This document shows, piece by piece, positions 61,501 through 63,290 of a DNA stretch of 64,000 nt (its first letter is position 1; each line of letters opens with the position of its first letter). Location: positions 76,979,992 to 77,043,991 of the forward strand of contig NC_060253.1 in assembly GCF_921293095.1 (NCBI RefSeq), in the 5' to 3' direction. The stretch is from Ischnura elegans (Eukaryota; Arthropoda; Insecta; Odonata; Coenagrionidae). The translations under genes were made by a program, and so were the position numbers. The notes beneath the pieces are model-generated. The model was not told the DNA's origin, did no database searches, and was given only the letters and a program-made list of their open reading frames with translations.

Positions 61501-63290
61501 GAATACCATCGAAATCGCGAATAATACCAAAGAGAATTCTCCATCCGGCCACCCACCGCGTATTTTAATGGATTTACCAAAGTCGCCTCTAGAGCTGCCG
61601 AGGGCAGACACGACCACCAAAGTGGTCGTGGGCAGAACGATTCCCATTTCATTAGGAGATTAATTATAACTTGGGCTGTCAACAGATATTTCCTCTCGGG
61701 GTGAAATAAATTATTAAATATCGAACAACTAAATGACATTACTCGTGAGACTACGCATTATATTGCAAATATTGAGAATAAATTAATCACTCTGCATTCA
61801 ACGCCTTGCTGAGTACTTTTTTGATAACATATTTAAATGCGCCCGACACATGAGTAACTTTTTTTTGCCAAACTGGGTCAAACTCCATTAAAACCTCTTG
61901 AATAGCAGTGCCAAACTGCCTGTTACACAGCCAATATAATTTTTTCAAAATATTTATCTTCCTGGAATCGATGGAATCGGAATCGACTTTAGGCGATAGA
62001 TTAAAAATTTCGATTCCGCACCCGAGAATCGGTGGAATCGGGAATCGAAATTTGGAATCGACGCATCCCTACTTAATGATCTTAGAGATAATCCATTGCT
62101 CTCACCGGGTGCCAAGAGCGTGGTGGTGCAGTCGAGGCGCGGGATGAGCGCCGTGGGGTGGTTGGGGCTGGTGAGCACCCCGCTGGATTCGCCGGCCGCG
62201 CCCGCGCTCGCTGTCAGCGTCTGCGAGGGGCAGCCGGACACGTCGACGGCGCGCCACATGGCCGAGAAACCCTTGCCGGAGACGGAGTAGTCGGAGCGAA
62301 AGGTCACCTCTGCCGCGTTCGTGTCCGACACGAAGTCAAACCTGGAGCATAGGAGGAAAGGGAATGAACCAAAGCTGACTCGTGGATGATATCAATGATA
62401 AATATCAGGGAAAAATACATTTTTGGGGTAATTCAGTGGAAATCTATGATATTTAAACGTAATTAAAGTACTTGTCAATAAATAGTCTTATTAGCGAGGA
62501 AGATCAAGAATAGTAGAAATTTCCACTCTTCTTAATTTCAACCGTCTCAGGTGCACTATGCAATTTTCAAGGCTTTTTTTGGACCAATGTTGCTGATTTT
62601 TTCGTTTTATGTACGCAATTAAAAAAAAATCAGAGTAATAATTCCAGAGATAATATGATAATGAGTTTTTGAAAAACACTATAAAATTATACTTTTCATC
62701 CACGTGGAAAGTAGCCTTCTGCATCAAAAATAAATGCATAATACATTAAATAAAGTAATGGACATAAAAATTACTCGAGACTAGCCAAACACTGATCATG
62801 AAGCCAGTAGTTTTCGATAAAACATAGTAAAAAGAAAGCATTCGTCTATTTTTTTTACATTCATGCGCAAATATGGCTTAATATGATCATGAAATGAATT
62901 ATTAGATGGATCAAAATTACCTCTCCAAGTCTGTCGTGTGTGATCCGCACCACCTCTGGGCCCTTGCGTGTCCTCCAGAATCCGACACCTCTCTCACTTC
63001 CACGTAGTCGTACAGGCAGTCGGGCTGGTCCTCTAGATCGAGCTCCGTGAATCGTATGAAGAGACGCGCCTTGGGCGGGCCTTTGATGGTGTAGCGGACG
63101 CACACCTCCGGGGGGTAGCCGTCCGGAAACCCGGGCGATGTGACCATCCCCGACTCCTCACTCAACTCCTTGACGACGAGGCGAGGAGACCAATACTCCT
63201 GCTGATCGCCGCCACCCACCGAAGAGGCGGGAGGCGAGGAGGAGGTCGGGGGGTAGGAGATGCACTCGTTCATCACCGGGTCCACTCCGG
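19164..63290 (-). CDS. Large CUB/EGF single-pass transmembrane receptor-like gene, 5' end missing
   Basis: Coding exons (minus strand): 63290-62921, 62341-62106, 52601-52304, 50322-49837, 49182-48964, 48197-47958, 46635-46438, 44031-43615, 42374-41986, 41221-39070, 35396-35092, 34238-33997, 31910-31586, 23908-23863, 20787-20750 (tentative) and 19559-19164. All joins keep phase, giving about 2,118 residues. Counting from the first residue here: CUB1 about 8-150, CUB2 about 155-305, a CUB-like region about 310-460, EGF1 about 506-540, EGF2 about 545-583, EGF3 about 590-620, one membrane helix about 641-661 followed by CAKRHFPEK, then about 1,455 cytoplasmic residues rich in Ser, Pro and Gly, with a long Glu/Asp tract. 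The signal peptide exon must lie beyond 64000. CUB and EGF domains bind proteins outside the cell, so I infer a type I surface receptor or adhesion protein. I do not recognise the orthologue. CUB2 has a frame break at 52544-52551. Confidence 0.88.
19560..20749. other. Intron before the last receptor exon
   Basis: Intronic sequence on the minus strand. It contains the hAT-like element at 19653-19950 and a diverged fragment of similar G/C-rich repeat around 19970-20090. Nothing coding. Confidence 0.5.
19653..19950. mobile_element. hAT-like MITE (298 bp)
   Basis: The ends TAGTGGCGTAGCCA (left) and, reversed, AAGTGGCGTAGCCA (right) form clean terminal inverted repeats. The octamer GGTCTACC is duplicated exactly at 19645-19652 and 19951-19958. 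The interior has short C/G-rich runs and no transposase frame. The 8-bp duplication and terminus fit the hAT superfamily. Confidence 0.82.
20750..20787 (-). CDS. Tentative receptor micro-exon (38 bp)
   Basis: The donor GGAAAG|GTGAGC after 20750 is good. The acceptor CTACAGAG before 20787 has a poor pyrimidine tract. With these limits it reads GGSLESKEGRGK after the Gly codon is completed. It is exactly the length needed to bring phase 1 from the previous micro-exon back to phase 0 for the last exon. The phase fit and Glu/Lys/Gly-rich content are its only support, so an undetected alternative exon is quite possible. Confidence 0.33.
20788..23862. other. Receptor intron
   Basis: AT-rich intronic DNA. 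The only recognisable item is a tRNA-like sequence at about 21788-21860. No coding frame with splice context. Confidence 0.5.
21788..21860 (+). repeat. tRNA-Gly-like sequence, probably SINE head or tRNA pseudogene
   Basis: The segment TGGTGGCAGGGTAAAGTC, then CGCCTGCCAAGCAAGAGG, then a degenerate B box (TGATTTGAGTCCC) follow the order of a tRNA-Gly gene with a GCC anticodon. The A-box region and acceptor stem do not pair properly, so it is not a working tRNA. Arthropod SINEs often start with such a tRNA-derived head. I cannot see a clear tail or target duplication. Confidence 0.5.
23863..23908 (-). CDS. Receptor micro-exon (46 bp)
   Basis: Acceptor CTATTATTTCAG before 23908 and donor ATTG|GTGAGT after 23863, both strong. 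In phase 0 from the previous exon it reads IPAKIGVDSEKEREI plus one base of a Gly codon. Its length shifts the phase from 0 to 1, so the final exon cannot follow it directly without another exon or skipping. It is isolated by about 7.7 kb of intron on one side. Support comes from two consensus splice sites and the phase match at its start. Confidence 0.65.
25111..25318 (+). repeat. Repeat family C, copy 1
   Basis: Starts GGGCGTACCCAGGATC and ends in a G run after GCTATCAG. The inner part (about 25240-25315) is nearly the reverse complement of 38690-38790, sharing the segment with TTGAAAAAATATTATTTTCC. The same family therefore occurs twice, in opposite orientation. The GGCGTACCC end resembles the hAT-type termini in this window, but I could not confirm a target duplication. 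Confidence 0.55.
26796..27430. repeat. Long inverted repeat with many CACGTG palindromes; contains repeat family D
   Basis: The left arm (26796-26935) starts with a hAT-type terminus, CAGTGGCGTAGCAAG. It includes AGTGAGAAATGGGTGGTGG followed by units of the form AATCCACGTGGAAC. The right arm (about 27185-27330) is the approximate reverse complement. CACGTG occurs six times in the two arms. From about 27330 the sequence matches 50525-50720 in reverse (shared AAAGAAAACAAAATATTGAA). No clean target duplication was found, so the limits are approximate. Confidence 0.6.
29085..29380 (+). mobile_element. hAT MITE, family B, copy 2 (296 bp)
   Basis: Starts CAGTGGTGCAGC and ends …GCTGCGCCCCTG, giving inverted ends. 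The flanks ATCACTAG (29077-29084) and ATCACTCG (29381-29388) agree at 7 of 8 bases. The interior matches the copies at 12859, 33098 and 51163 over its whole length, with the usual C runs at both ends. Confidence 0.8.
31110..31308. mobile_element. hAT-like MITE, family E, copy 1 (199 bp)
   Basis: The ends read CATAGGTGGATCCAGG and, reversed, CAGATGTGGATCCAGG. AGTAGATA is duplicated exactly at 31102-31109 and 31309-31316. G and C runs flank an AT-rich centre. A related, longer copy is at about 46931-47199 (shared features: G run, AGATTTTTAAT, CTTGTGCCCCCC, AAATCCTG). Confidence 0.75.
31586..31910 (-). CDS. Receptor exon: cytoplasmic tail, part 6
   Basis: Acceptor TTTCTCATAG before 31910, donor CCTGAG|GTGAGA after 31586. 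The first base completes the Arg codon from the previous exon. Encodes RPSTSTSYVQLSSKCSSSSD, RAGTKSIEVPYPANLQSPTK, LHHYHPRKYKHLRGWISPGA, DQKKCFEVTLSPHGLPNVP and DDANMTADTAPE. The Tyr/His/Lys-rich middle (HHYHPRKYKHLRGWISPG) stands out from the Ser-rich background and may be functional. Leaves in phase 0. Confidence 0.85.
32398..32756 (-). repeat. Composite tRNA-derived SINE-like element
   Basis: On the minus strand, about 32498-32427 reads like a tRNA: GCCTTGGTAGCTTAACTGGC (A box) … GGGTTCGAATCCTGG (B box) … GAGGC. A roughly 250-bp body lies upstream on that strand and contains a hairpin built on GACTAGCCAC / GTGGCTAGTC. TGCAAAAAGTTTxG occurs at both borders (about 32385-32397 and 32757-32769), as expected of a target duplication from target-primed insertion. 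The tRNA part sits near the 3' end instead of the 5' end, which is unusual for a SINE. Confidence 0.55.
33098..33384 (+). mobile_element. hAT MITE, family B, copy 3 (287 bp)
   Basis: Starts CAGTGGCACAGC and ends …GCAGCACCCCTG. TAGCCATC is duplicated exactly at 33090-33097 and 33385-33392. Full-length match to the other family B copies. No coding capacity. Confidence 0.85.
33997..34238 (-). CDS. Receptor exon: cytoplasmic tail, part 5
   Basis: Acceptor GTTATTTAG before 34238, donor AAAAG|GTGATT after 33997. Read in phase 0 from the previous exon it gives VLGGDDSSTGGHTSQSKGLS, IGFGLQSPHSITSTSKGSN, VPHRGMQRKVSPKRRVRAP, a run of eight serines and EGIHSK. A different frame over the same DNA is also open, but it neither joins in phase nor has the composition of the neighbouring exons. 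Leaves two bases into an Arg codon. Confidence 0.8.
34239..35091. other. Receptor intron (0.85 kb)
   Basis: AT-rich with no gene or repeat that I can support. Confidence 0.55.
35092..35396 (-). CDS. Receptor exon: cytoplasmic tail, part 4
   Basis: Acceptor CACTTCAG before 35396, donor GAA|GTAAGA after 35092. Encodes TEGETGKSASTMQKTLQLPS, IVVGVRGASPPPAETEPG, a Ser/Pro-rich stretch with RSESPLSDRVSLPSSSP, then FSSLFFGKGPPLPLTDSDAL and YDCPSSE. The last part, with TDSDALYDCPSSE, is the least repetitive and may be a short conserved motif. It enters with one base carried over and leaves in phase 0. Confidence 0.85.
35485..35848. mobile_element. hAT-like MITE, family A, copy 2 (364 bp)
   Basis: Starts CAGTAGTGGATACAT. 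ATGCATAG is duplicated exactly at 35477-35484 and 35849-35856. Read in reverse it matches the element at 2423-2698 (shared stretches near GATATCTTGAGCTAC, GCAATGTTTGGCAAAGC and CCATCCTATGATTAAAA). C runs lie near the left end. Non-coding. Confidence 0.72.
36082..36533. mobile_element. Tigger/pogo-like MITE (452 bp)
   Basis: Ends CAGGCATCCCCCGAGTTACG (left) and its near-perfect inverse (…CTCGGGGGATGCCTG), with a TA on each side (36080-36081 and 36534-36535). Inside each end are repeated motifs of the type CGACTTACGTAA. This terminus and TA duplication match the Tigger branch of the pogo/mariner elements. No transposase frame remains. Confidence 0.82.
37799..38503. mobile_element. hAT-like non-autonomous element (705 bp)
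   Basis: Inverted ends CAGTGGCGGC (left and, reversed, right). TTCTGGAA is duplicated exactly at 37791-37798 and 38504-38511. The interior (about 38050-38350) is GC-richer, with a 69-codon open frame (38134-38343) that I do not recognise as transposase. Confidence 0.85.
38660..38792 (-). repeat. Repeat family C, copy 2
   Basis: GGGCGTACCCAGCGAGGGGC begins the copy. After G/C runs it continues with AAGCAAAAATC and the AT-rich segment shared, in reverse, with 25240-25315. Truncated at its right side relative to copy 1. Confidence 0.55.
39070..41221 (-). CDS. Receptor exon: cytoplasmic tail, part 3 (2.15 kb, acidic tract)
   Basis: Acceptor TTCATCTAG before 41221, donor ATCG|GTAAGT after 39070. 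About 717 codons. It begins VTFARLLSRVSAEMGSSSAS and includes SNRNKIQVTVVDAMMSNKEG and SIFLEPPSSC. A Gly/Glu/Asp tract of roughly 85 residues lies at about 40680-40430. Then come PLVIPMITVQQPSPTRT, a His-rich segment (about 39620-39450), CYSWTRRPSPLLQTPNMEDA, and RRRRLDRHNSSTTPDSNDEG before the donor. It is low in complexity overall, with many SP and TP sites. No folded domain is recognisable; an adaptor-binding or phosphorylated scaffold role is inference only. Confidence 0.88.
41222..41985. other. Receptor intron (0.76 kb)
   Basis: AT-rich, no repeat or RNA gene seen. Confidence 0.55.
41986..42374 (-). CDS. Receptor exon: cytoplasmic tail, part 2
   Basis: Acceptor CTCCTTCCAG before 42374. 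The donor is AAG|GTCTGA after 41986, a weaker site than the others but supported by the phase 0 join. It encodes SPSSRKKRNNSSPTRKHSAT (basic, possible nuclear or phospho-regulated patch), an alanine run, IMAEAEKKKILQSLVSSAP, TAVARLSISLPPSETLSLGE and a Gly/Pro-rich end, LPGPPLMPPVPPTASRLDKK. An in-frame stop follows two codons beyond the donor, so splicing here is required. Confidence 0.82.
42375..43614. other. Receptor intron (1.2 kb)
   Basis: AT-rich. A GA microsatellite lies at about 43547-43562, close to the upstream exon's donor (43614), so the intron's first 70 bases are CT-rich on the transcribed strand. Confidence 0.55.
43615..44031 (-). CDS. Receptor exon: cytoplasmic tail, part 1
   Basis: Acceptor TCCCCACAG before 44031, donor AGAC|GTAAGG after 43615. 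Encodes GVPASSSARDNLQSLGGAQG, a His/Gly/Pro-rich run, RSLFGRLGIRKPSLLSLTGG, a Pro/Thr-rich stretch with NRKPNAPMIPYRQASSSHLL, and TFSLDDLLKLPPRR. RSLFGRLGIRKPSLLSL and TFSLDDLLKLP look like short conserved motifs in an otherwise disordered region. The frame stays open past the donor into a GA microsatellite, but that part has no coding character. Confidence 0.85.
44032..46437. other. Receptor intron (2.4 kb)
   Basis: AT-rich, with one probable inverted-repeat element at 44233-44496. Nothing else supported. Confidence 0.5.
44233..44496. mobile_element. Probable pogo-like MITE (264 bp)
   Basis: The left end CAGTAGAGCTTCATTATA and the reversed right end CAATAGAGCTTCATTTAT match at most positions. 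TA precedes the left end and TG follows the right, so the TA duplication is imperfect. Similar in style to the element at 1622-2300. Confidence 0.5.
46438..46635 (-). CDS. Receptor exon: end of EGF3, transmembrane helix and juxtamembrane segment
   Basis: Acceptor TTCACCAG before 46635, donor CATG|GTAAGC after 46438. QRC completes EGF3. A short stalk RMLRIPYKPLSERMLHEP leads into FWLGLITVTVVLGIIGLIW, a single membrane helix. CAKRHFPEKLEKLLAEEADR follows: a membrane-proximal Cys, basic residues and an amphipathic stretch, which sets the tail in the cytoplasm. Confidence 0.92.
46931..47199. repeat. Family E-like repeat, copy 2
   Basis: Starts CATAGCTGGATTTAGGGGG and contains a long C run (about 47157-47172) followed by AGAAAAAAATCCTGAGACC. 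Shares layout and short segments with 31110-31308 but is longer and diverged. No clean 8-bp duplication. Confidence 0.5.
47285..47430. repeat. Degenerate minisatellite
   Basis: About five to six diverged units containing the pattern GGACTGAGAATCGAGGCA or close variants occur head to tail. Unit length varies (about 24-26 bp). Confidence 0.55.
47958..48197 (-). CDS. Receptor exon: end of EGF1, EGF2 and most of EGF3
   Basis: Acceptor CTTTCAG before 48197, donor GAAG|GTATGT after 47958. It completes EGF1 with GLFC. EGF2 follows as VCDLEPCVYGLC…FTCNCFPGYTGITC. EGF3 starts PKPCADNPCEGRGDC…FICRCHAWWEG, its last cysteine being in the next exon. All three EGF domains have the standard six-cysteine spacing. 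I see no clear calcium-binding DxNEC pattern. Confidence 0.9.
48198..48963. other. Receptor intron (0.77 kb)
   Basis: AT-rich, nothing recognisable. Confidence 0.55.
48964..49182 (-). CDS. Receptor exon: linker and EGF1
   Basis: Acceptor TTTTCCAG before 49182, donor ACTG|GTAATG after 48964. It encodes DPNYKMKILSSSKFVARTKE, a linker, then ESCYPNPCLHGGKC…TCQCKGYYTG, the first five cysteines of an EGF domain. The sixth (GLFC) is in the next exon, so the intron splits the domain before its last cysteine. Phase 1 on both sides, as is usual for EGF-coding exons. Confidence 0.9.
49183..49836. other. Receptor intron (0.65 kb)
   Basis: AT-rich, nothing recognisable. Confidence 0.55.
49837..50322 (-). 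CDS. Receptor exon: third CUB-like domain
   Basis: Acceptor CCTCAAAG before 50322, donor GAGG|GTGAGT after 49837. After closing CUB2 with the last VE, it reads HVIILGNNTRGPLLHLNYPD, HFVQRLLAPHGHVVRIRLLD, a Ser/Thr/Pro/Ala-rich insert, then PPHLEVRDRY, GSIWLLCHSPG and LNAMVKVEE. Strand order and spacing resemble a CUB domain without the first cysteine pair. There is one NNT sequon. I call it CUB-like because the cysteine pattern is degenerate. GC content is far above that of the flanking introns. Confidence 0.85.
50525..50725 (-). repeat. Repeat family D, copy 2
   Basis: Begins ATTGGGGTAGCCAGGAATTT with a G-rich stretch. The AT-rich remainder is the near reverse complement of about 27335-27425. 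The GGGTAGCCAGG end resembles other hAT-type termini in the window. The far end is not clear. Confidence 0.55.
51163..51469 (-). mobile_element. hAT MITE, family B, copy 4 (307 bp)
   Basis: Reverse orientation relative to the other three copies. Ends CAGGGGCGCAGCTAGGAATT and …CCCCACTG. TACCTTTT is duplicated exactly at 51155-51162 and 51470-51477. It has a run of about 14 G's near its left end. The interior contains the inverse of the family's AAGTTTAATCCATTTTAC segment. Confidence 0.85.
52304..52601 (-). CDS. Receptor exon: most of CUB2, with an internal frame break
   Basis: Acceptor GTCACAG before 52601, donor GCGG|GTAAGT after 52304. The frame entering from the previous exon reads GRHVWLEFSESEVFEG and then leaves the CUB pattern at a run of eight G's on the coding strand (52551-52544). 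The frame one base over reads VELWLGAAG, later LRHLGDGVFLSAADRLMVRL and GKGFKATFRA, and joins correctly to the next exon. Removing one base of the run would join the two, so the sequence as given has one extra base in a homopolymer, by error or by mutation. The exon is GC-rich, with a long inserted loop between strands. This CUB lacks the second cysteine pair. Confidence 0.8.
53471..53550 (+). repeat. Left arm of the fold-back repeat hosting the retrotransposon
   Basis: TTGGAAATAAAGAAATAA … GTAAGGTTCAC … ATTATTTTAATATGGGCACG … GGTTTCGTAA. The reverse complement of 59861-59942 matches it over about 80 bp with roughly a dozen differences. Without the retrotransposon the two arms would face each other across a loop of about ten bases. 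A 13-bp direct repeat TGTCTTAAAATGC lies at 53424-53436 and 59943-59955, the second copy touching the right arm. Confidence 0.75.
53551..53555. repeat. Target-site duplication, left copy (CTGAC)
   Basis: CTGAC immediately precedes the 5' LTR and follows the 3' LTR at 59855-59859. Five bp fits the 4-6 bp range of BEL/Pao integrases. Confidence 0.85.
53556..53778 (+). repeat. 5' LTR (223 bp)
   Basis: Begins TGTTTGGGGAG and ends CCACTGAACA (TG…CA borders). Contains an AATAAA signal at 53755-53760, near the right end. Differs from the 3' LTR only at the G of GTTGGTGCGG (A in the 3' copy). No clear TATA box is visible. Confidence 0.93.
53781..53799 (+). other. Primer-binding site, tRNA-Tyr type
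   Basis: Two bases after the LTR, TGGTCCTTCGGGCCGGAT is complementary to a tRNA 3' end. Compared with the eukaryotic tRNA-Tyr acceptor and T-stem as I know it (…ATCCGGCTCGAAGGACCA), all but one of 18 positions pair. This suggests tRNA-Tyr as the reverse-transcription primer. Confidence 0.75.
53800..54306 (+). other. Retrotransposon leader (5' untranslated)
   Basis: About 500 bp between primer site and gag. The second half is CT-rich and contains two similar segments of about 33 bp (starting near 53994 and 54108, both with CTCCCTATCCTCCCTCC). TTTATTCGCGAC at 53804-53815 is the exact inverse of GTCGCGAATAAA in the LTR. Short open frames here look like chance. Confidence 0.6.
54307..55758 (+). 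CDS. gag: BEL/Pao Gag polyprotein frame (483 aa)
   Basis: ATG at 54307 after a stop-rich leader. N-terminal helical region with LIAQQEQRDRAITRLV. From about residue 125 comes LPSFSGTFADWESFCDLFTA, the conserved capsid-side block (DUF1759 type) usual in BEL/Pao elements. Near residues 355-420 are zinc-binding clusters: CPICSMDHYIAVC, CFNCLGRHRFKEC and CVTCRGRHH, of CCHC and related type. It ends at a TAG (55756-55758) just as the protease homology begins. In most BEL/Pao elements gag and pol form one frame, so a stop here is unexpected. Role: packaging of element RNA into virus-like particles. Confidence 0.9.
   Translation: MSMTTKQLIAQQEQRDRAITRLVPNLKKNGAANITKEAIQSRIDSLQQYWNDYTSTYFELVTREDVSKERYLVDGQYEKTEEIYYDTCAELKAMLAQLPDVPTTSSGQGGADQADLANFQLPVQLPRTTLPSFSGTFADWESFCDLFTAIVDGEHRFSPATKLQYLKMCLKDSAAEFVKNISVTDANYKPTWEALKARYSNPRLCLHTHLSTLMNLPKMMKESASELRTLVDRTIQVVRALENLGRPVATWDDWLVFITAQRLDKESRKSWESHLTTKDRLSNLTPNSEANPNLFPSFRELVEFLEGRIRALEMIAPLTSWDKGSNTTPKFSSSGAKSFHVETKRLSSTSTRNCPICSMDHYIAVCSGFLEKTPVEQRDEARKLHLCFNCLGRHRFKECKSVKRCVTCRGRHHSLLHTVTVGNDVCSAKDTEAEPQLKPPVEANGIVVNTLTANLAAPIHSVILATAQVLVTGPRGVQVKGRC
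55743..59546 (+). CDS. pol: BEL/Pao Pol polyprotein frame (protease, RT, RNase H, integrase)
   Basis: Open from at least 55743 to the TAG ending at 59546, in the -1 register relative to gag and overlapping its end. No ATG is needed if it is read as a fusion. Order: protease with LLDNGSEVSFIT (DNG where D-S/T-G is usual); reverse transcriptase with FRQIWVHPADQDLQRIVW and the catalytic YVDD at 57006-57017; RNase H with GFADASERAYAAAIYLR and WSDSQVTLAWL; integrase zinc region (H…H…CMICH); DDE core as GLDYAGPF, LYSDNATTFQG and PHFGGLWEAGVKS; then a C-terminal domain with GQLVIFRDDRYPPSKWPLGR. RT and integrase catalytic residues are all present and no other stop interrupts the frame, which fits a recently active element. 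Confidence 0.9.
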   Translation, partial: KRALLDNGSEVSFITEALAQLLHLPRQRTQIPLSGIGAAEAGTALNIVQLSLYSVYSPSFCLEVKALVLPRLTNQLPTREIIETDLSLFSNLQMADPLFYKPENIDLILGGDVYGLLLRQGLQRFPHRQIIAQNTALGWVISGPTVGSESRRAGSTPRRSLVSLHCEAVQNLLDDLQRFWEVEEVPPSTRTLRPEDERCEQHFKDTHSRGSDGRYIVQLPIVSELPVTVDETRRTSLSSLASTEQRFVREPEIAAAYRDFMKVYEELGHMVKVPTSDSQIKRAWYLPHHAVVHTLSLKLRVVFDASRRTSQHYCLNDFLLSGPPLQKDLGLVLINWRRHRFVFTADIVKMFRQIWVHPADQDLQRIVWRPHPDTPAVEYRLTTVTYGTACAPFLAMCSLLQLAEDEEHRFPLGAACLRKDSYVDDIFSGADELLMAQRIATQLVKLLACAGIELDKWAVNHPALLQRRASQRRECEQEKSIDSKEPIKTLGLIWEPTADLFGFNLRVTEIHTMALTKRTVLSKMTRLFDPLGWVAPVTVVAKILMQDMWILKIGWDTPLPTDIKVRWTNYFNAIPRLSKLRIDRWLQTTPTSRCELHGFADASERAYAAAIYLRVLDDANQCRVFLLAAKSKVTPVKTITIPKLELCGAALLVRLVNHLQKIKAFSSLPVFAWSDSQVTLAWLRKHPSSWKTFIANRVSFIQTELPSAVWQYVSSEQNPADLPSRGIDPDALINSSLWWRGPEWLLSTQENWPRQPEPVIVPQLFVVQAAEENAILKRFSSITRLIRVMAYCLRFIARCQRSRIPNTNFLSTSELAAARCKVLQLAQSFAFSEELKLLRAGKPLPRRNPLWGLKPFLDENGILRVGGRLKNSTLSFSAKHPSILPKRSHLSQLLVQFAHLSSLHGGPTLTLNILRSQTWILGDVALVKKLTRQCMICHRAKPRFGYQLMSDLPAERTTPARPFSVAGLDYAGPFYLRTTKGRGHRSYKGYVALFVCFATRAIHLEAVSDLTTHSFLAAYRRFAGRRGVCRTLYSDNATTFQGAAKELRRMFGAASDFYAEVASVLANDGTSWSFIPPNSPHFGGLWEAGVKSTKHHLLRVVGEHTLTFEEFSTVLIQIEACLNSRPLHLLSSDPDDLNALTPAHFLIGGTLFPIPEPECPNISGNCLSRWRLLQRLQLNFWKRWSREYLHHLQQRTKWRDPKENFTVGQLVIFRDDRYPPSKWPLGRITEVHPGSDGLVRVVTVKMANTTLQRPIVRLSPLPMPAGQ
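59616..59631 (+). other. Polypurine tract
   Basis: GACGAGGCGGGCGGAA directly abuts the 3' LTR. It is purine-rich with scattered C's, weaker than in many elements, but in the only position expected for plus-strand priming. Confidence 0.6.
59632..59854 (+). repeat. 3' LTR (223 bp)
   Basis: Same length and sequence as the 5' LTR except one base (A for G in GTTGGTACGG). Its AATAAA lies at 59831-59836 and would serve as the element's poly(A) signal. Followed by CTGAC (59855-59859), the right copy of the target duplication. Confidence 0.93.
59861..59942 (-). repeat. Right arm of the fold-back repeat hosting the retrotransposon
   Basis: Reverse complement of the left arm at 53471-53550, with shared blocks ATTATTTTAATATGGGCACG and TTGGAAATAAAGAAATAA (as read on the minus strand). 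Directly followed by the 13-bp repeat TGTCTTAAAATGC (59943-59955). Confidence 0.75.
60735..61075. mobile_element. Large palindromic repeat (fold-back MITE candidate)
   Basis: The left arm contains ACAATTAAAGAAAAAAAGAC, GGTGGCACCTACTAC and GAGTTAGGAAAAAGACTGTT. The right arm contains the inverse of each with few changes, around a short centre near 60900. The arms are about 165 bp. No open frame of interest and no certain target duplication. The centre-proximal part is best conserved. Confidence 0.65.
62106..62341 (-). CDS. Receptor exon: end of CUB1 and start of CUB2
   Basis: Acceptor GCTCCAG before 62341, donor CCCG|GTGAGA after 62106. The first base completes an Arg codon split from the previous exon. 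FDFVSDTNAAEVTFRSDYSV plus GKGFSAMWRAV closes CUB1. GCPSQTLTAS then opens CUB2, with SSGVLTSPNHPT and DCTTTLLAP. It leaves phase 1. The next exon lies 9.5 kb away, across the intron that holds the retrotransposon. Confidence 0.9.
62342..62920. other. Receptor intron (0.58 kb)
   Basis: AT-rich, no repeat or RNA gene seen. Confidence 0.55.
62921..63290 (-). CDS. Receptor exon: first part of CUB1
   Basis: Acceptor AATTCCAG before 63290, donor GAGAG|GTAATT after 62921. It enters one base into a codon and leaves two bases into one. It encodes VDPVMNECISYPP, a Gly/Ser linker, SGMVTSPGFPDGYPP, then CVRYTI and DCLYDYVEV, and WCGSH. These are the N-terminal strands and cysteines 2-4 of a canonical CUB domain, including the D…C.YDYVEV signature. 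This is the most upstream exon in the window. The partial first codon shows that another coding exon lies upstream. Confidence 0.9.

Larger units (their letters stand above)
52602..62105. other. Largest receptor intron (9.5 kb), host of the BEL/Pao element
   Basis: Splits the coding sequence of CUB2. Contains, from left to right: AT-rich DNA (52602-53423), a fold-back repeat whose arms flank the LTR retrotransposon (53471-53550 and 59861-59942), the retrotransposon (53556-59854), about 780 bp of unique DNA, a large palindrome (60735-61075), and AT-rich DNA to the next exon. A tract rich in GGAATCG, close to the exon at 62020-62070, is noted but unassigned. Confidence 0.6.
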
